DNA of 64,000 nucleotides from Geobacter sp. (GTDB lineage Bacteria; Desulfobacterota; Desulfuromonadia; Geobacterales; Geobacteraceae). Under the pieces are notes generated by a model, which ran no database searches, was not told where the DNA came from, and saw only the letters and a program-made list of their open reading frames with translations. The stretch spans positions 62,001 to 126,000 of the forward strand of contig PJFC01000001.1 in assembly GCA_003574885.1 (NCBI GenBank), read 5' to 3'. This document shows positions 10,747-18,610 of the stretch, one piece after another; positions within the stretch are counted from its first letter, which is position 1; every line of letters begins with the position of its first letter. A program made the translations under genes and the position numbers.

Positions 10747-12637
10747 AGAAGGCAGTCGAAGCAAGGGAATTGCGGGACATAAAGGCAAATAACATTTCCT
10801 GCCACTGCATCATTCCTGACCACCTCGATGTGGAGATTATGGTCTCCCGGGCAAGGTAGTAGGTGGTATGCTCCAAGTCCACCGGGAGCCCCAGCAACCC
10901 GCATTCCCGTAGTGCCACTGGAACATTGGGGCTCTGCATGAAACCGTAATGCAAAATCACCCTGGAGAATCCCTCAGGCATCATGGTAATAGTCACCCTG
11001 TCTGCCGCAGGCACCCTGGGGACCTCTTCCGTCAGCACGGTGAGAACGATTACTTGCTCATGGAGCACCTGATTATGGGCCAGGTGGTGATGGAGTATCG
11101 GAGGGGTGCCGGAAGGGCGTCCTGTCATAAAGACTGCTGTTCCAGGCACCCGATGCGGTGGTACCGCATTCAGCTCGTCAATGAAATCCTCCAGTTGTTC
11201 TCTTGCCCCATGCAGTCTTTTCCCCAGTAGCTCCCTTCCCTGCCGCCAGGTTGTCATGAGGGTAAATACGGCAACGCCAACGGCAAATGGAAACCAGCCT
11301 CCATGGGCGATCTTGAGAAGGTTTGCCCCGAAAAATGACAGATCAACGACAAGAAAGAGCCCGGCAAGAAAACCGGCTGCGATGGCGTGCCAGCGCCAGC
11401 GGTGCACCATGAGGAAAAAAGCGAGAATGGTCGTGATGACCATTGTGGTGGTTACGGCAACACCATAGGCCCCAGCGAGGTTTGCCGATGAGCCGAAGCC
11501 AAGAACAAGGACAACTGTGGTAAGCATCAGTCCCCAGTTTACGGCAGGCAGGTAGACCTGCCCGATCTCTTCGGAAGAGGTCTGGACAAGCCTGAAACGG
11601 GGGCTGTAACCGAGCAGCATCGCCTGCCGGGTGAGGGAAAATGCGCCGGAAATCACCGCCTGAGAGGCGATTACCGTGGCGAGGGTGGCAAGGATGACCA
11701 GCGGATATAGTGCCCAGCCCGGGGCAAGGTTGTAGAAAGGTTCGCTCGTCTCTACTGGGCGAATGAGGAGGAGGGCTCCCTGGCCGAAATAGTTGAGAAT
11801 CAGTGAAGGAAGAACAAAAAAGAACCACGCCAACCGGATTGGGCGGGGACCGAAATGTCCCATGTCGGCATAGAGTGCCTCCCCGCCGGTGACAACGAGG
11901 AAAACCGACCCGAGAACAAGAAAGGCCAGCCAACCGTTCTCCCTGAAAAATAACGCGCCGTGGAGAGGATTCACCGCAGCGATGACCTCCGGCGCCCTCA
12001 TGATGCCACTGATGCCAAGCAGAGCTATGGTTGAGAACCAGATCGTCATTACCGGACCGAATATCGCTCCAACTCCAGCAGTCCCGCGACTCTGAAACAG
12101 GAATATTCCGATAAGAATCAGGATGGTGGTCGGCAGAACAAAGGCTTCAAGAGCAGGTGCTGCAACCTTAAGGCCTTCTACGGCGCTTAAAACCGAAATC
12201 GCGGGAGTAATCACCCCATCGCCATAGAGGAGAGCCGCCCCGAACAGACCGAGAGGAAGGAGAAACCGGCGCTGAACGGGAGAAAGATGCTGTCGCGGGA
12301 TGAGGAGGGCAAGCAGCGCCAGAATCCCTCCTTCGCCACGATTGTCCGCCCGCATTAAAAAGAGCAGGTATTTGACGGAGATTACAAGGGTGAGTGCCCA
12401 GAAAATGAGGGAGAGAATACCGAGAACGTTCGCTGGGGTCGCCGGCAGGGGATGGCTGCCGTGAAAGCACTCCCGTAAGGCATAAAGGGGGCTCGTTCCG
12501 ATGTCGCCATAAACGACTCCGAGCGCCATCAGACTTACGGTGAGGATCGGGCGGCCCAGTTTTCCCTCTGCCGATCCGTTGCCAGTCGTTGATGCCTTGC
12601 TCCTGTCAGAATCGACTTTTTTCAGCATAACTGTCAT
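10694..12637 (-). CDS. kup: Kup-type potassium uptake permease
   Basis: Low-affinity K+/H+ symporter of the KUP/HAK/KT family in the inner membrane. The 647 residues and the N-terminal signature VYGDIGTSPLYALRECFHG are diagnostic, followed by about 12 hydrophobic helices to residue 450 and a soluble C-terminal domain. The SD-like GGTGAG lies just upstream of the ATG. It converges with the small gene at 10222 (53-bp overlap). The next gene on the right is remote, so kup is transcribed alone, possibly after a short upstream reading frame. Confidence 0.96.
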   Translation of the reverse strand: MTVMLKKVDSDRSKASTTGNGSAEGKLGRPILTVSLMALGVVYGDIGTSPLYALRECFHGSHPLPATPANVLGILSLIFWALTLVISVKYLLFLMRADNRGEGGILALLALLIPRQHLSPVQRRFLLPLGLFGAALLYGDGVITPAISVLSAVEGLKVAAPALEAFVLPTTILILIGIFLFQSRGTAGVGAIFGPVMTIWFSTIALLGISGIMRAPEVIAAVNPLHGALFFRENGWLAFLVLGSVFLVVTGGEALYADMGHFGPRPIRLAWFFFVLPSLILNYFGQGALLLIRPVETSEPFYNLAPGWALYPLVILATLATVIASQAVISGAFSLTRQAMLLGYSPRFRLVQTSSEEIGQVYLPAVNWGLMLTTVVLVLGFGSSANLAGAYGVAVTTTMVITTILAFFLMVHRWRWHAIAAGFLAGLFLVVDLSFFGANLLKIAHGGWFPFAVGVAVFTLMTTWRQGRELLGKRLHGAREQLEDFIDELNAVPPHRVPGTAVFMTGRPSGTPPILHHHLAHNQVLHEQVIVLTVLTEEVPRVPAADRVTITMMPEGFSRVILHYGFMQSPNVPVALRECGLLGLPVDLEHTTYYLARETIISTSRWSGMMQWQEMLFAFMSRNSLASTAFFNIPAEQVVELGQQVEI

Positions 12638-12643
12638 GGCAAC

Positions 12644-12829
12644 TCACCAGTAGGCATATTGCTTATAAGTCCTTACCTGTAACCGGGTAACGATAGTGAG
12701 AGCCCGGGTATCGGTGTTGCCACTGTTGAAAATGCCACCTGGATTGAAGAGCCCGGAGTATGCCGATGAATTGACTTGCAACCTCTCATCGATTGCAGCG
12801 TTGCTACCCGGAAATTTTCTGAAATACAA
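12644..12829 (-). CDS. Possible 61-codon reading frame directly upstream of kup
   Basis: A 61-codon frame on the same strand ends 6 bp before the kup ATG, close enough for translational coupling or a leader peptide. The product has no signal peptide or known motif. Its sequence is Asn/Ser/Gly-rich in the middle (NSGNTDTRALTIVTRLQ) and could equally be the tail of a lost beta-strand-rich protein. I saw no convincing ribosome site. Treat as tentative. Confidence 0.22.
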   Translation of the reverse strand: MYFRKFPGSNAAIDERLQVNSSAYSGLFNPGGIFNSGNTDTRALTIVTRLQVRTYKQYAYW

Positions 12830-13050
12830 TTATACAGAGGAACCAGGAAAAGACAAAAAAGTTGGGTTGTGATCTTGTTCCATGAAATAGGAGAGCTAAA
12901 GAAATTGGGTAGGATTATGTGGGATATTAGCGAGACATCGGAACATGGCGAAAAAACAAGCGAGAGAATACCTTCAAATATTCTGATACCCAATAACGTC
13001 TGATACTGAAAATTGTACACTCGAATTCGTTTGGTTCGGACGGCATTCTA

Positions 13051-13161
13051 TCGACAGAATACCGAAAACCCTTTGATTTACTTGCAGTTACCAATCATGA
13101 CTACCAACAAAAAAAGGTCACTTTTCAGACGAAAAGTGACCTTTGTACGATTTGGCTCCCC
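13051..13161. repeat. 111-bp perfect direct repeat, left copy (candidate attachment junction)
   Basis: Identical to 47016-47126. It starts TCGACAGAATACC and ends TTTGGCTCCCC. The last bases TGGCTCCCC are the complement of a tRNA-Asn 3' end (GGGGAGCCA), but here they are followed by CTGGCGGAC rather than a tRNA. The copies are 33,965 bp apart. Confidence 0.95.
13113..13145. terminator. Bidirectional hairpin terminator inside the left repeat
   Basis: Perfect stem AAAGGTCACTTTTC / GAAAAGTGACCTTT with loop AGAC, flanked by A-rich sequence on the left. The same hairpin at the right copy sits between the recombinase 3' end and the tRNA-Asn 3' end, where it can serve both. Confidence 0.75.
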
Positions 13162-13251
13162 CTGGCGGACGAAATCAGGAACTTTTTCAGCGCTCCTTCT
13201 ATTCCCAGGTTGAAGTCATTGTGCGATCAGATCGAGGGAAGAAACCTTTAA

Positions 13252-13549
13252 CAACAGAAGTGCCAGAAACGCGGCAATAAGTGGGAAAATGGTACTGCTG
13301 CGGGATACATGAACTGCTAACGCCGACCCGCGAAGAGTCCCGCCACCACCCACCCCGCCCAATCGACGATGGCGCGGCGGTTCTGGTCCAGAGGGTGAGC
13401 CGGTTCAGGATAGATGCCGCCGGGGGGCAGGTCCTGGCAACCTTTCCCGACGTAGCGCGCGCAGATGTTACGGGCATCGGTAGCAACCTAAACAAGCTTT
13501 TGCTTGCGCCCGTCTCCTTATCCCACTCTCTGCCGGTGAATATATAGCT
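13252..13549. other. Decayed segment with an Rhs core fragment
   Basis: No intact gene is convincing here. On the minus strand, 13505-13545 encodes YIFTGREWDKETG, matching FAYTGREWDKETGLYYYR in the Rhs core of the 14089 gene (27 bases with 2 differences). The match ends at once after ETG, where an Rhs tip would begin. Another minus frame between 13317 and about 13490 reads smoothly (DLPPGGIYPEPAHPLDQNRR then a stop at 13317) and looks like the tail of an unidentified protein. I read this as an orphan Rhs tip region that has decayed. Confidence 0.5.
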
Positions 13550-14059
13550 CTATTTCGGGCCAGAGTTCGGTCTTTTCTCAACTTCTCTTAGACGGGGCAT
13601 TCGTTCAACATTAAGCGACCCAGAATACAGGCCCAGATGCCCGTGAGAATTCATATCAAAAACACCTTCTATCACAACATATTTTCCATTCATGCTTTCA
13701 AGACTCTTAACTTTAACCATAACCTTCTTAAGTTGTTCAGGGTCAGATGGTTTTGTTTCAGGGATTCCCAATTTTGGGTAGTTTACATCTACCCAGATTC
13801 CGTTCTTGGTAATATGCCTTTCTGCATCAGAGGCAGAAAGATATATAGCATCGCCTTCAAACTCCAAGGCCATGACTCCTGTAACTCGAACAAATTTGCC
13901 AGCAAAGCGTTCTGGTGTTGCAATCAGATTCACAATGGATGTGTCTTCTGCTCCATTGGTGGACTGTCCACTATTAACTTTACCGTCAGGTTTATTGCAT
14001 GACGTAAGAAATAACAATAACACTGAGATAATAGTGAATAATAGACTTTTGTTGTTCAT
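13550..14059 (-). CDS. Exported lipoprotein downstream of Rhs, candidate immunity protein
   Basis: Protein of 169 residues with a classic lipoprotein signal: hydrophobic SLLFTIISVLLLFLTSC, lipobox LTSC, Cys about residue 21. Residues 45-110 (TPERFAGKFVRVTGVMALEF, then AIYLSASDAE) have the look of a small beta-barrel (OB-like) fold, and a second similar segment GKYVVIEGVFD follows. It starts 29 bp after the Rhs stop on the same strand and lies between the Rhs tip and an orphan Rhs core fragment. This is where cognate immunity genes are normally found in rhs loci. The immunity role is inferred from position only. Base composition is AT-rich like the Rhs tip. Confidence 0.6.
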   Translation of the reverse strand: MNNKSLLFTIISVLLLFLTSCNKPDGKVNSGQSTNGAEDTSIVNLIATPERFAGKFVRVTGVMALEFEGDAIYLSASDAERHITKNGIWVDVNYPKLGIPETKPSDPEQLKKVMVKVKSLESMNGKYVVIEGVFDMNSHGHLGLYSGSLNVERMPRLREVEKRPNSGPK

Positions 14060-14088
14060 TTTTATAACCCCTCATATCTGAGAATGAA

Positions 14089-17000
14089 TTAATTGTTTGG
14101 ATAAAAAATGTATATGTTCCCTTCATAGCCAATATATCCCGTACTATGAGTATTGTTGCTTATATCCTGGTCGCTACCACTAGGTTTTGTTGGGTCTACT
14201 CTGACATAAAATGGAACTGGTAAATGAGTATGGTACCAGGCATCCGCAGCATTTGCAGGTTTATTATCAGGAAATGCAGGAATTTTACGAGGCTCGCCTT
14301 TTATCGGATAGTGATAGGTGTATTTGCAATCGTCAGTTTTAAGTATCCATCCTCCGTACTCGGAAAAATTTGCTTTACTCAGCGGCATTGCGAATTTCAG
14401 CGCATCAGTTACAGCAAGTTCAATAGTGTTGAATTTATCCCCTGGTTTCAACCCAGATGGGTCTCCATAGTTAATGGGATTTTGTCCGACATAACCATAT
14501 AGATTTATGCCTCCATTGTGTCCAGCAGGGTCCTTGCTGATAAACCGTCCCTCCATCGGGTCATAGTATCTGGCCCGGTAATAGTAGAGCCCGGTCTCCT
14601 TATCCCACTCCCTGCCGGTATAAGCAAAGCTGTTGCGGAAGTCGGTCGATGCCGTCACATTGCCAAAGGAGCTGTACAAGTAGCTTTGCACTACGTTTGC
14701 GCTCTGGTCGCTGATGGCGGCGATGCTGCCCAATCCGTCGGCGTGGTAGTAATAATAGAGCCCGCTTCTCTCCAGGGCAAGCGGTTCGTCGATGTTGAGG
14801 CCGTGGGTGTAGAAGGTCTTGCTGGTGCCGCTGTCGTCGGTGAGCATTTCCATCGCAATGGCGTCGTTGTCGTACAGGTAGCTGTAAGTGCTGGTGGAGG
14901 TCCCGGCTGTTACCTTCTTCTCGATCCTTCGCCCCATCGGGTCGTATTTGAAGGTTAAGGTCTGCTGTGTGGCCGTGTTGTCCATCCTGACCAGGCGGTT
15001 CTCGTAGTCCCAGGTCAGTGTCCAGCTTTTGTTCGGATCGCTGGGGTTGACCCTGGCGGTCTGGTTGCCGTTGTTGTCGTAGCTGTATTGGTACTTGCTG
15101 TCCTGGGTTGTCTGGTTACCTGCATTGTAGAGGTAGCCGGTGTCGGTCGCAGCGGGGCCGGTAACCCGGTTGCCGACCGGGTCGTAGGTGAAGGCTTCGG
15201 TCGTGCTTGATGTTACCGTGATGAGGCGGTAGATCAGATCGTAGATGTAGTTCTCTGTTACGGTGCCGCTTTTGGCGGTACGGTTACCGACGTTGTCCAG
15301 GGTATAGCTGAAGCTCGCTATCGGCTGGCCGGTCCCTTGATGCACCAGGCTGGTGAGGCGGCCGGCTTCATCGTAGCCATAGGCTGCGGTTACCAGGTTC
15401 GGGTAGTTCAAGGAGGAGCGCCTGCCAGCAGCATCGTAGCCGAAGGTGAAGAGGCCGGCGGTGCTGGTGATGCTCTGGAGGCGGCCGGCCTTGTCGTAGC
15501 TGTAGCTGGTGATCCGTTGATCAGCCGTGTTGGCAAGGACGTTCATCTGGGTCCGGTTGCCGAGGGTATCGTACTGGTAGGTTATGGTGTAACCTCTGCT
15601 GTCGCTGACGCTGGTTATGCGGTTTGCGGCATCGTAGCCGTAGGTGTAGGTGATGTTGCCGTTGGCGGCACTCTGAATGCGGCCGGCGGGGTCGTAGGTG
15701 TAGGTGACGGTGGAGCCGTCGGGATAGGTGATGCCGGTGAGCCTTTTCAGGGAGTCGTGGATGTAGGCGAGGCTTGCGCCGTTGGCATCGGCCTTGGCGG
15801 CCAGGTTCCCGGCAGTATCATAGGCGTAGCTGGTCACTTTCTGCAGGGGGTCGCTTTCCTGGGTGAGACGGTTCATAAAGTCATACTGGAAGCTGGTGGT
15901 CTGCCCCTTGGCGTCGGTGAGGCCGATCAGGTTGTTCCCGCCACTGCCGCCGCAGGAGGGACAGCCGGTGCCGCTGCTGCCGCCGTAGGTGTAGGTGGTG
16001 ATGTTGTCAAGGGCGTCTTTGACTGTGACTACCTGTCCCTGGTCGTTGTAGCTGTAGATGGTACTGTTGCCGTTGGCGTCGGTGACGGCACTGCGGTTGC
16101 CGTTGGCATCGTAGCTGTAGGTGGTGATATGGTTTAACGGGTCGGTGACTTTTACGAGGCGATTCATGGTGTCGTAGCTGTTGGTTGTGGTCTTGCCTGT
16201 TGCATCGGTTATGGTCAGCAGGTTGCCGTTAATGTCATAGGTGTAGCTGGTTTTGACGCCGGTTGGGTCGGTGACGGAGGCGAGGTTGTCGTTGGCGTCG
16301 TAGGTGTTGGTGGTGGTCTGGTTGTTGGCGTTGGTGATCGTGGCCAGGTTGCCGTTGGCGTCGTAGCCGTAGGTGGTCGTGCCCCCGGCCGGGTCGGTGG
16401 CGGTGACAAGGTTGCCGTTAGCGTCGTAACTGTTGCTGACGGTCCCCTGCGGGCCGGTCATGGTCAGGAGCTGGTTGGCGCTGTTGTAGGTGTAGCTGCT
16501 GGTCTGGTTGAGAGGATTGGCCATGGTGAGGATGTTGCCGGCAACGTCATAGGTGTAGGTGGTGATGCCGTTGGGCTCAGTCTGGGTGAGGATGTTCCCC
16601 TTGGCATCGTAGGTGTAGTCGATGGCATGGTCGAGAACCAGGTTCGGGGTGGCTACGGTGCCGGTGTTCTGCCACCACTCTTTCCGGGTGATCCAGGTCT
16701 GGCTGTTTCTGGTGTACTTTATCTGGTTCCCCTGTGTGTCGGTATCGCTTATGACCTGTCGCAAGCTGTCGAAGGCGACGGTGCGGGTGTCGGTGGTGAG
16801 GACATGGCCGCTTGCGTCCGTTACGGTGGTGGTGACGGTGGTCAGCTGGCCGGGGGTGGTGTAAGCTACAGCGATGGTGGTGTTGCCGTGCACCTGCTGG
16901 GTCACCCTCCCCACGCTGTCGTAGGTGTTGACGAAGGTGCCGTGCCCTTCATCGATGCTGGTCATGAGGTGCTTGTTGTTGGGGTCGCTGTAGCCGTAGG

Positions 17001-17766
17001 TGGCGGCAATGCCCGGGCCGGTTACCGAGGTGAGGTTGCCGATGGCGTCGTGGGTGAAGGTGATAGTCCTGCCCAGGCTGTCTGAGAGGGTGGCAAGCAT
17101 GCCGCTCGTGGCATCGTAGCCGAAGGTGATCCATTTGCCGGTGGCTGTGCCGGCGGCGTTCATTTCGTCGATCCTGCTCAGGTGGTAGGCGTAGGCGACT
17201 ACCGTCGGGTTGGTCTGGTCGACGTTCCAGGGAAGAAGACCGGTGATGGGAGATTTGCTGGCGGATTCGTAGGTGAAGACAAGGGAGGTCCCCTTCGGGT
17301 CGGTGATGCTCGCCAGCCGGCCCCTGGTATCGTAGTGTTCCCGCGTCCCGTCCAGCGCGGTGTAGGTATACGTTCCGTCGGTGTTGAGCGTCAGGGTGCC
17401 GGTATCGGTGAGCGGAGAGGTGAAGCCGCCGGCCGCGGCAGGGAATTTGCTCCTTCTGCCGGCGCTGGCACGGATGATAACGCTGCCGTCGGGGTAGGTG
17501 TAGAGCTGTTTGTCATACGTAAGCGCCCAGCCGTGACCCATGGGGCCGACAAAGCCGGATTTGCTGTTGTACTGGCGCGTGATGGCTATGGGAAATGTCT
17601 TGCCGAGGGTGAGGTCGGTTCGCCATATGGTCGACGCCCCGGAGGCGGAATTGAGCGGGTTGTCAGCGAAGCTGGCCCAGGCAGGGGCGTGGCCGAGCAG
17701 AAGGACGGCCAGTGTCAGGAGGATAGCCATGCAGTGTTTGATTGAGTTATAGCTCATTCTGCCCAT
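14089..17766 (-). CDS. Rhs/YD-repeat protein with DUF4329-like C-terminal tip
   Basis: Protein of 1225 residues with an N-terminal hydrophobic signal sequence (AILLTLAVLLLGHAPAWA), a DUF6531-like start (NPLNSASGASTIWRTDLTLG), then some 30 YD repeats (YDANGNL, YDAAGR) that build a hollow shell. The Rhs core ends YTGREWDKETGLYYYRARYY and NPINYGDPSG near residue 1108. The last about 116 residues are a different, AT-rich module with WYHTHLPVPFYVR near residue 1177, resembling the DUF4329 tips of other Rhs proteins (a His-x-His motif reminiscent of JAB-type metal sites). Toxin function is inferred. A linker CPSCGGSGG near residue 600 carries two Cys. Codon use changes at the tip, as expected for shuffled tips. 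The lipoprotein gene follows directly. Confidence 0.9.
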   Translation of the reverse strand: MGRMSYNSIKHCMAILLTLAVLLLGHAPAWASFADNPLNSASGASTIWRTDLTLGKTFPIAITRQYNSKSGFVGPMGHGWALTYDKQLYTYPDGSVIIRASAGRRSKFPAAAGGFTSPLTDTGTLTLNTDGTYTYTALDGTREHYDTRGRLASITDPKGTSLVFTYESASKSPITGLLPWNVDQTNPTVVAYAYHLSRIDEMNAAGTATGKWITFGYDATSGMLATLSDSLGRTITFTHDAIGNLTSVTGPGIAATYGYSDPNNKHLMTSIDEGHGTFVNTYDSVGRVTQQVHGNTTIAVAYTTPGQLTTVTTTVTDASGHVLTTDTRTVAFDSLRQVISDTDTQGNQIKYTRNSQTWITRKEWWQNTGTVATPNLVLDHAIDYTYDAKGNILTQTEPNGITTYTYDVAGNILTMANPLNQTSSYTYNSANQLLTMTGPQGTVSNSYDANGNLVTATDPAGGTTTYGYDANGNLATITNANNQTTTNTYDANDNLASVTDPTGVKTSYTYDINGNLLTITDATGKTTTNSYDTMNRLVKVTDPLNHITTYSYDANGNRSAVTDANGNSTIYSYNDQGQVVTVKDALDNITTYTYGGSSGTGCPSCGGSGGNNLIGLTDAKGQTTSFQYDFMNRLTQESDPLQKVTSYAYDTAGNLAAKADANGASLAYIHDSLKRLTGITYPDGSTVTYTYDPAGRIQSAANGNITYTYGYDAANRITSVSDSRGYTITYQYDTLGNRTQMNVLANTADQRITSYSYDKAGRLQSITSTAGLFTFGYDAAGRRSSLNYPNLVTAAYGYDEAGRLTSLVHQGTGQPIASFSYTLDNVGNRTAKSGTVTENYIYDLIYRLITVTSSTTEAFTYDPVGNRVTGPAATDTGYLYNAGNQTTQDSKYQYSYDNNGNQTARVNPSDPNKSWTLTWDYENRLVRMDNTATQQTLTFKYDPMGRRIEKKVTAGTSTSTYSYLYDNDAIAMEMLTDDSGTSKTFYTHGLNIDEPLALERSGLYYYYHADGLGSIAAISDQSANVVQSYLYSSFGNVTASTDFRNSFAYTGREWDKETGLYYYRARYYDPMEGRFISKDPAGHNGGINLYGYVGQNPINYGDPSGLKPGDKFNTIELAVTDALKFAMPLSKANFSEYGGWILKTDDCKYTYHYPIKGEPRKIPAFPDNKPANAADAWYHTHLPVPFYVRVDPTKPSGSDQDISNNTHSTGYIGYEGNIYIFYPNN

Positions 17767-17847
17767 GTGTTGCAGCCTCCACGGAGGTGTGTCGTCAAAT
17801 ATTTGTTACCGGCACTGAAGTTCTTCTCTATCTTTGTCATTTCAGCA

Positions 17848-18558
17848 TCACCTGAGGCAGCATTGATCGGCGGGGGTGCCGCAGCAGGGGTCCGGGTCAC
17901 CACAGCATTCGTCATCCGGGTTGATGCAGCATTTGTCGGTTGGGTCGAGGCAGTTACATTCAGATGGAATGGGAATAGTGGTATAAAGTGTGTGTGTGAC
18001 ATAGTGCGAACAATCTATGTCTTGTGGTACAACCACCGGTGTAAGGTCGCAGCTGCCAGAACCACCGCATGCTCCTTGCGTACACCTGAAATGCTTAGGG
18101 GGAAATGGAGCATAAGCCGTAGTTCCGTAATTCATTACAGTTGTCTCAAAATGTCCGTCACAGTACTCTGCTTTAATATTTTCTTTATAGTAGGTATCTG
18201 TATAGCTTTCGCTATACCAAGTATCAGGAATAAGAACACCATTCCAATAGCAGATAGTATTCTGATTACAACAGATTCTTGTTCCGCTTTGGGTGAAATC
18301 AATACTGCCTACTGAATATGTACGAGCCACAATGATCGTTGAACGATAATCGCAATCCCTCCAGATTGTTACTTCTGACTCTCCAATTTCAGGTGTGTAT
18401 TTGCAATACTGACCTAGATTAGCATTTACATACAAATCTACCGTCTGCTGAACGCCCTGACAGGGAGTAATGGCATAGGAAGGCATGACAGAATTAAAAA
18501 TTGTAAAAGTCGCCAAGACCAGAATAAATAAATTTATCTTGATTCCAGTTATCCTCAT
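17848..18558 (-). CDS. Exported cysteine-rich protein
   Basis: Protein of 236 residues with a signal peptide (INLFILVLATFTIFNSVMPSYA). The mature part has about 24 Cys. The last 36 residues are a run of double-Cys units separated by Asp/Pro (CCINPDDECC, CCGTPADQCC), a pattern suited to metal binding or dense disulphides. I do not recognise the family. It lies between the beta-helix gene and the Rhs gene on the same strand (52 bp after the beta-helix stop region, 81 bp before Rhs), so it may be exported with them. Its AT content is higher than that of the neighbours. Confidence 0.7.
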   Translation of the reverse strand: MRITGIKINLFILVLATFTIFNSVMPSYAITPCQGVQQTVDLYVNANLGQYCKYTPEIGESEVTIWRDCDYRSTIIVARTYSVGSIDFTQSGTRICCNQNTICYWNGVLIPDTWYSESYTDTYYKENIKAEYCDGHFETTVMNYGTTAYAPFPPKHFRCTQGACGGSGSCDLTPVVVPQDIDCSHYVTHTLYTTIPIPSECNCLDPTDKCCINPDDECCGDPDPCCGTPADQCCLR

Positions 18559-18610
18559 TCAATATCTCCCCGATTTTATATCAATAATATGGTTATAGTA
18601 TTATTTCGAT

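Larger units (their letters stand above)
12985..13251 (+). pseudogene. Decayed 3' end of a large serine recombinase (left island boundary)
   Basis: In one frame this stretch encodes SDTQ-stop-RLILKIVHSNSF and continues LSTEYRKPFDLLAVTNHDY, matching the C-terminus of the recombinase at 45570-47159 (LKIVHSNSIW, STEYRKPFDLL). The first part resembles NQSDTEKRRLL of the other recombinase at 42852. An in-frame TAA at 12994 and the absence of the catalytic domain show it is a remnant. From 13051 to 13161 it is base-for-base identical to 47016-47126. After the identity ends, the frame runs on to a stop at 13249-13251. Confidence 0.8.

Noticed and set aside
15337-16137. Plus-strand 266-codon frame inside the Rhs gene
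   Set aside because: It is an antisense shadow of the YD repeats: Gly/Val/Ala-rich with regular periodicity and no ribosome site.
16900-17100. Regular periodicity in the Rhs region taken for a CRISPR array
   Set aside because: The periods are coding YD repeats with diverged units, not identical repeats with unique spacers. No cas genes are present.
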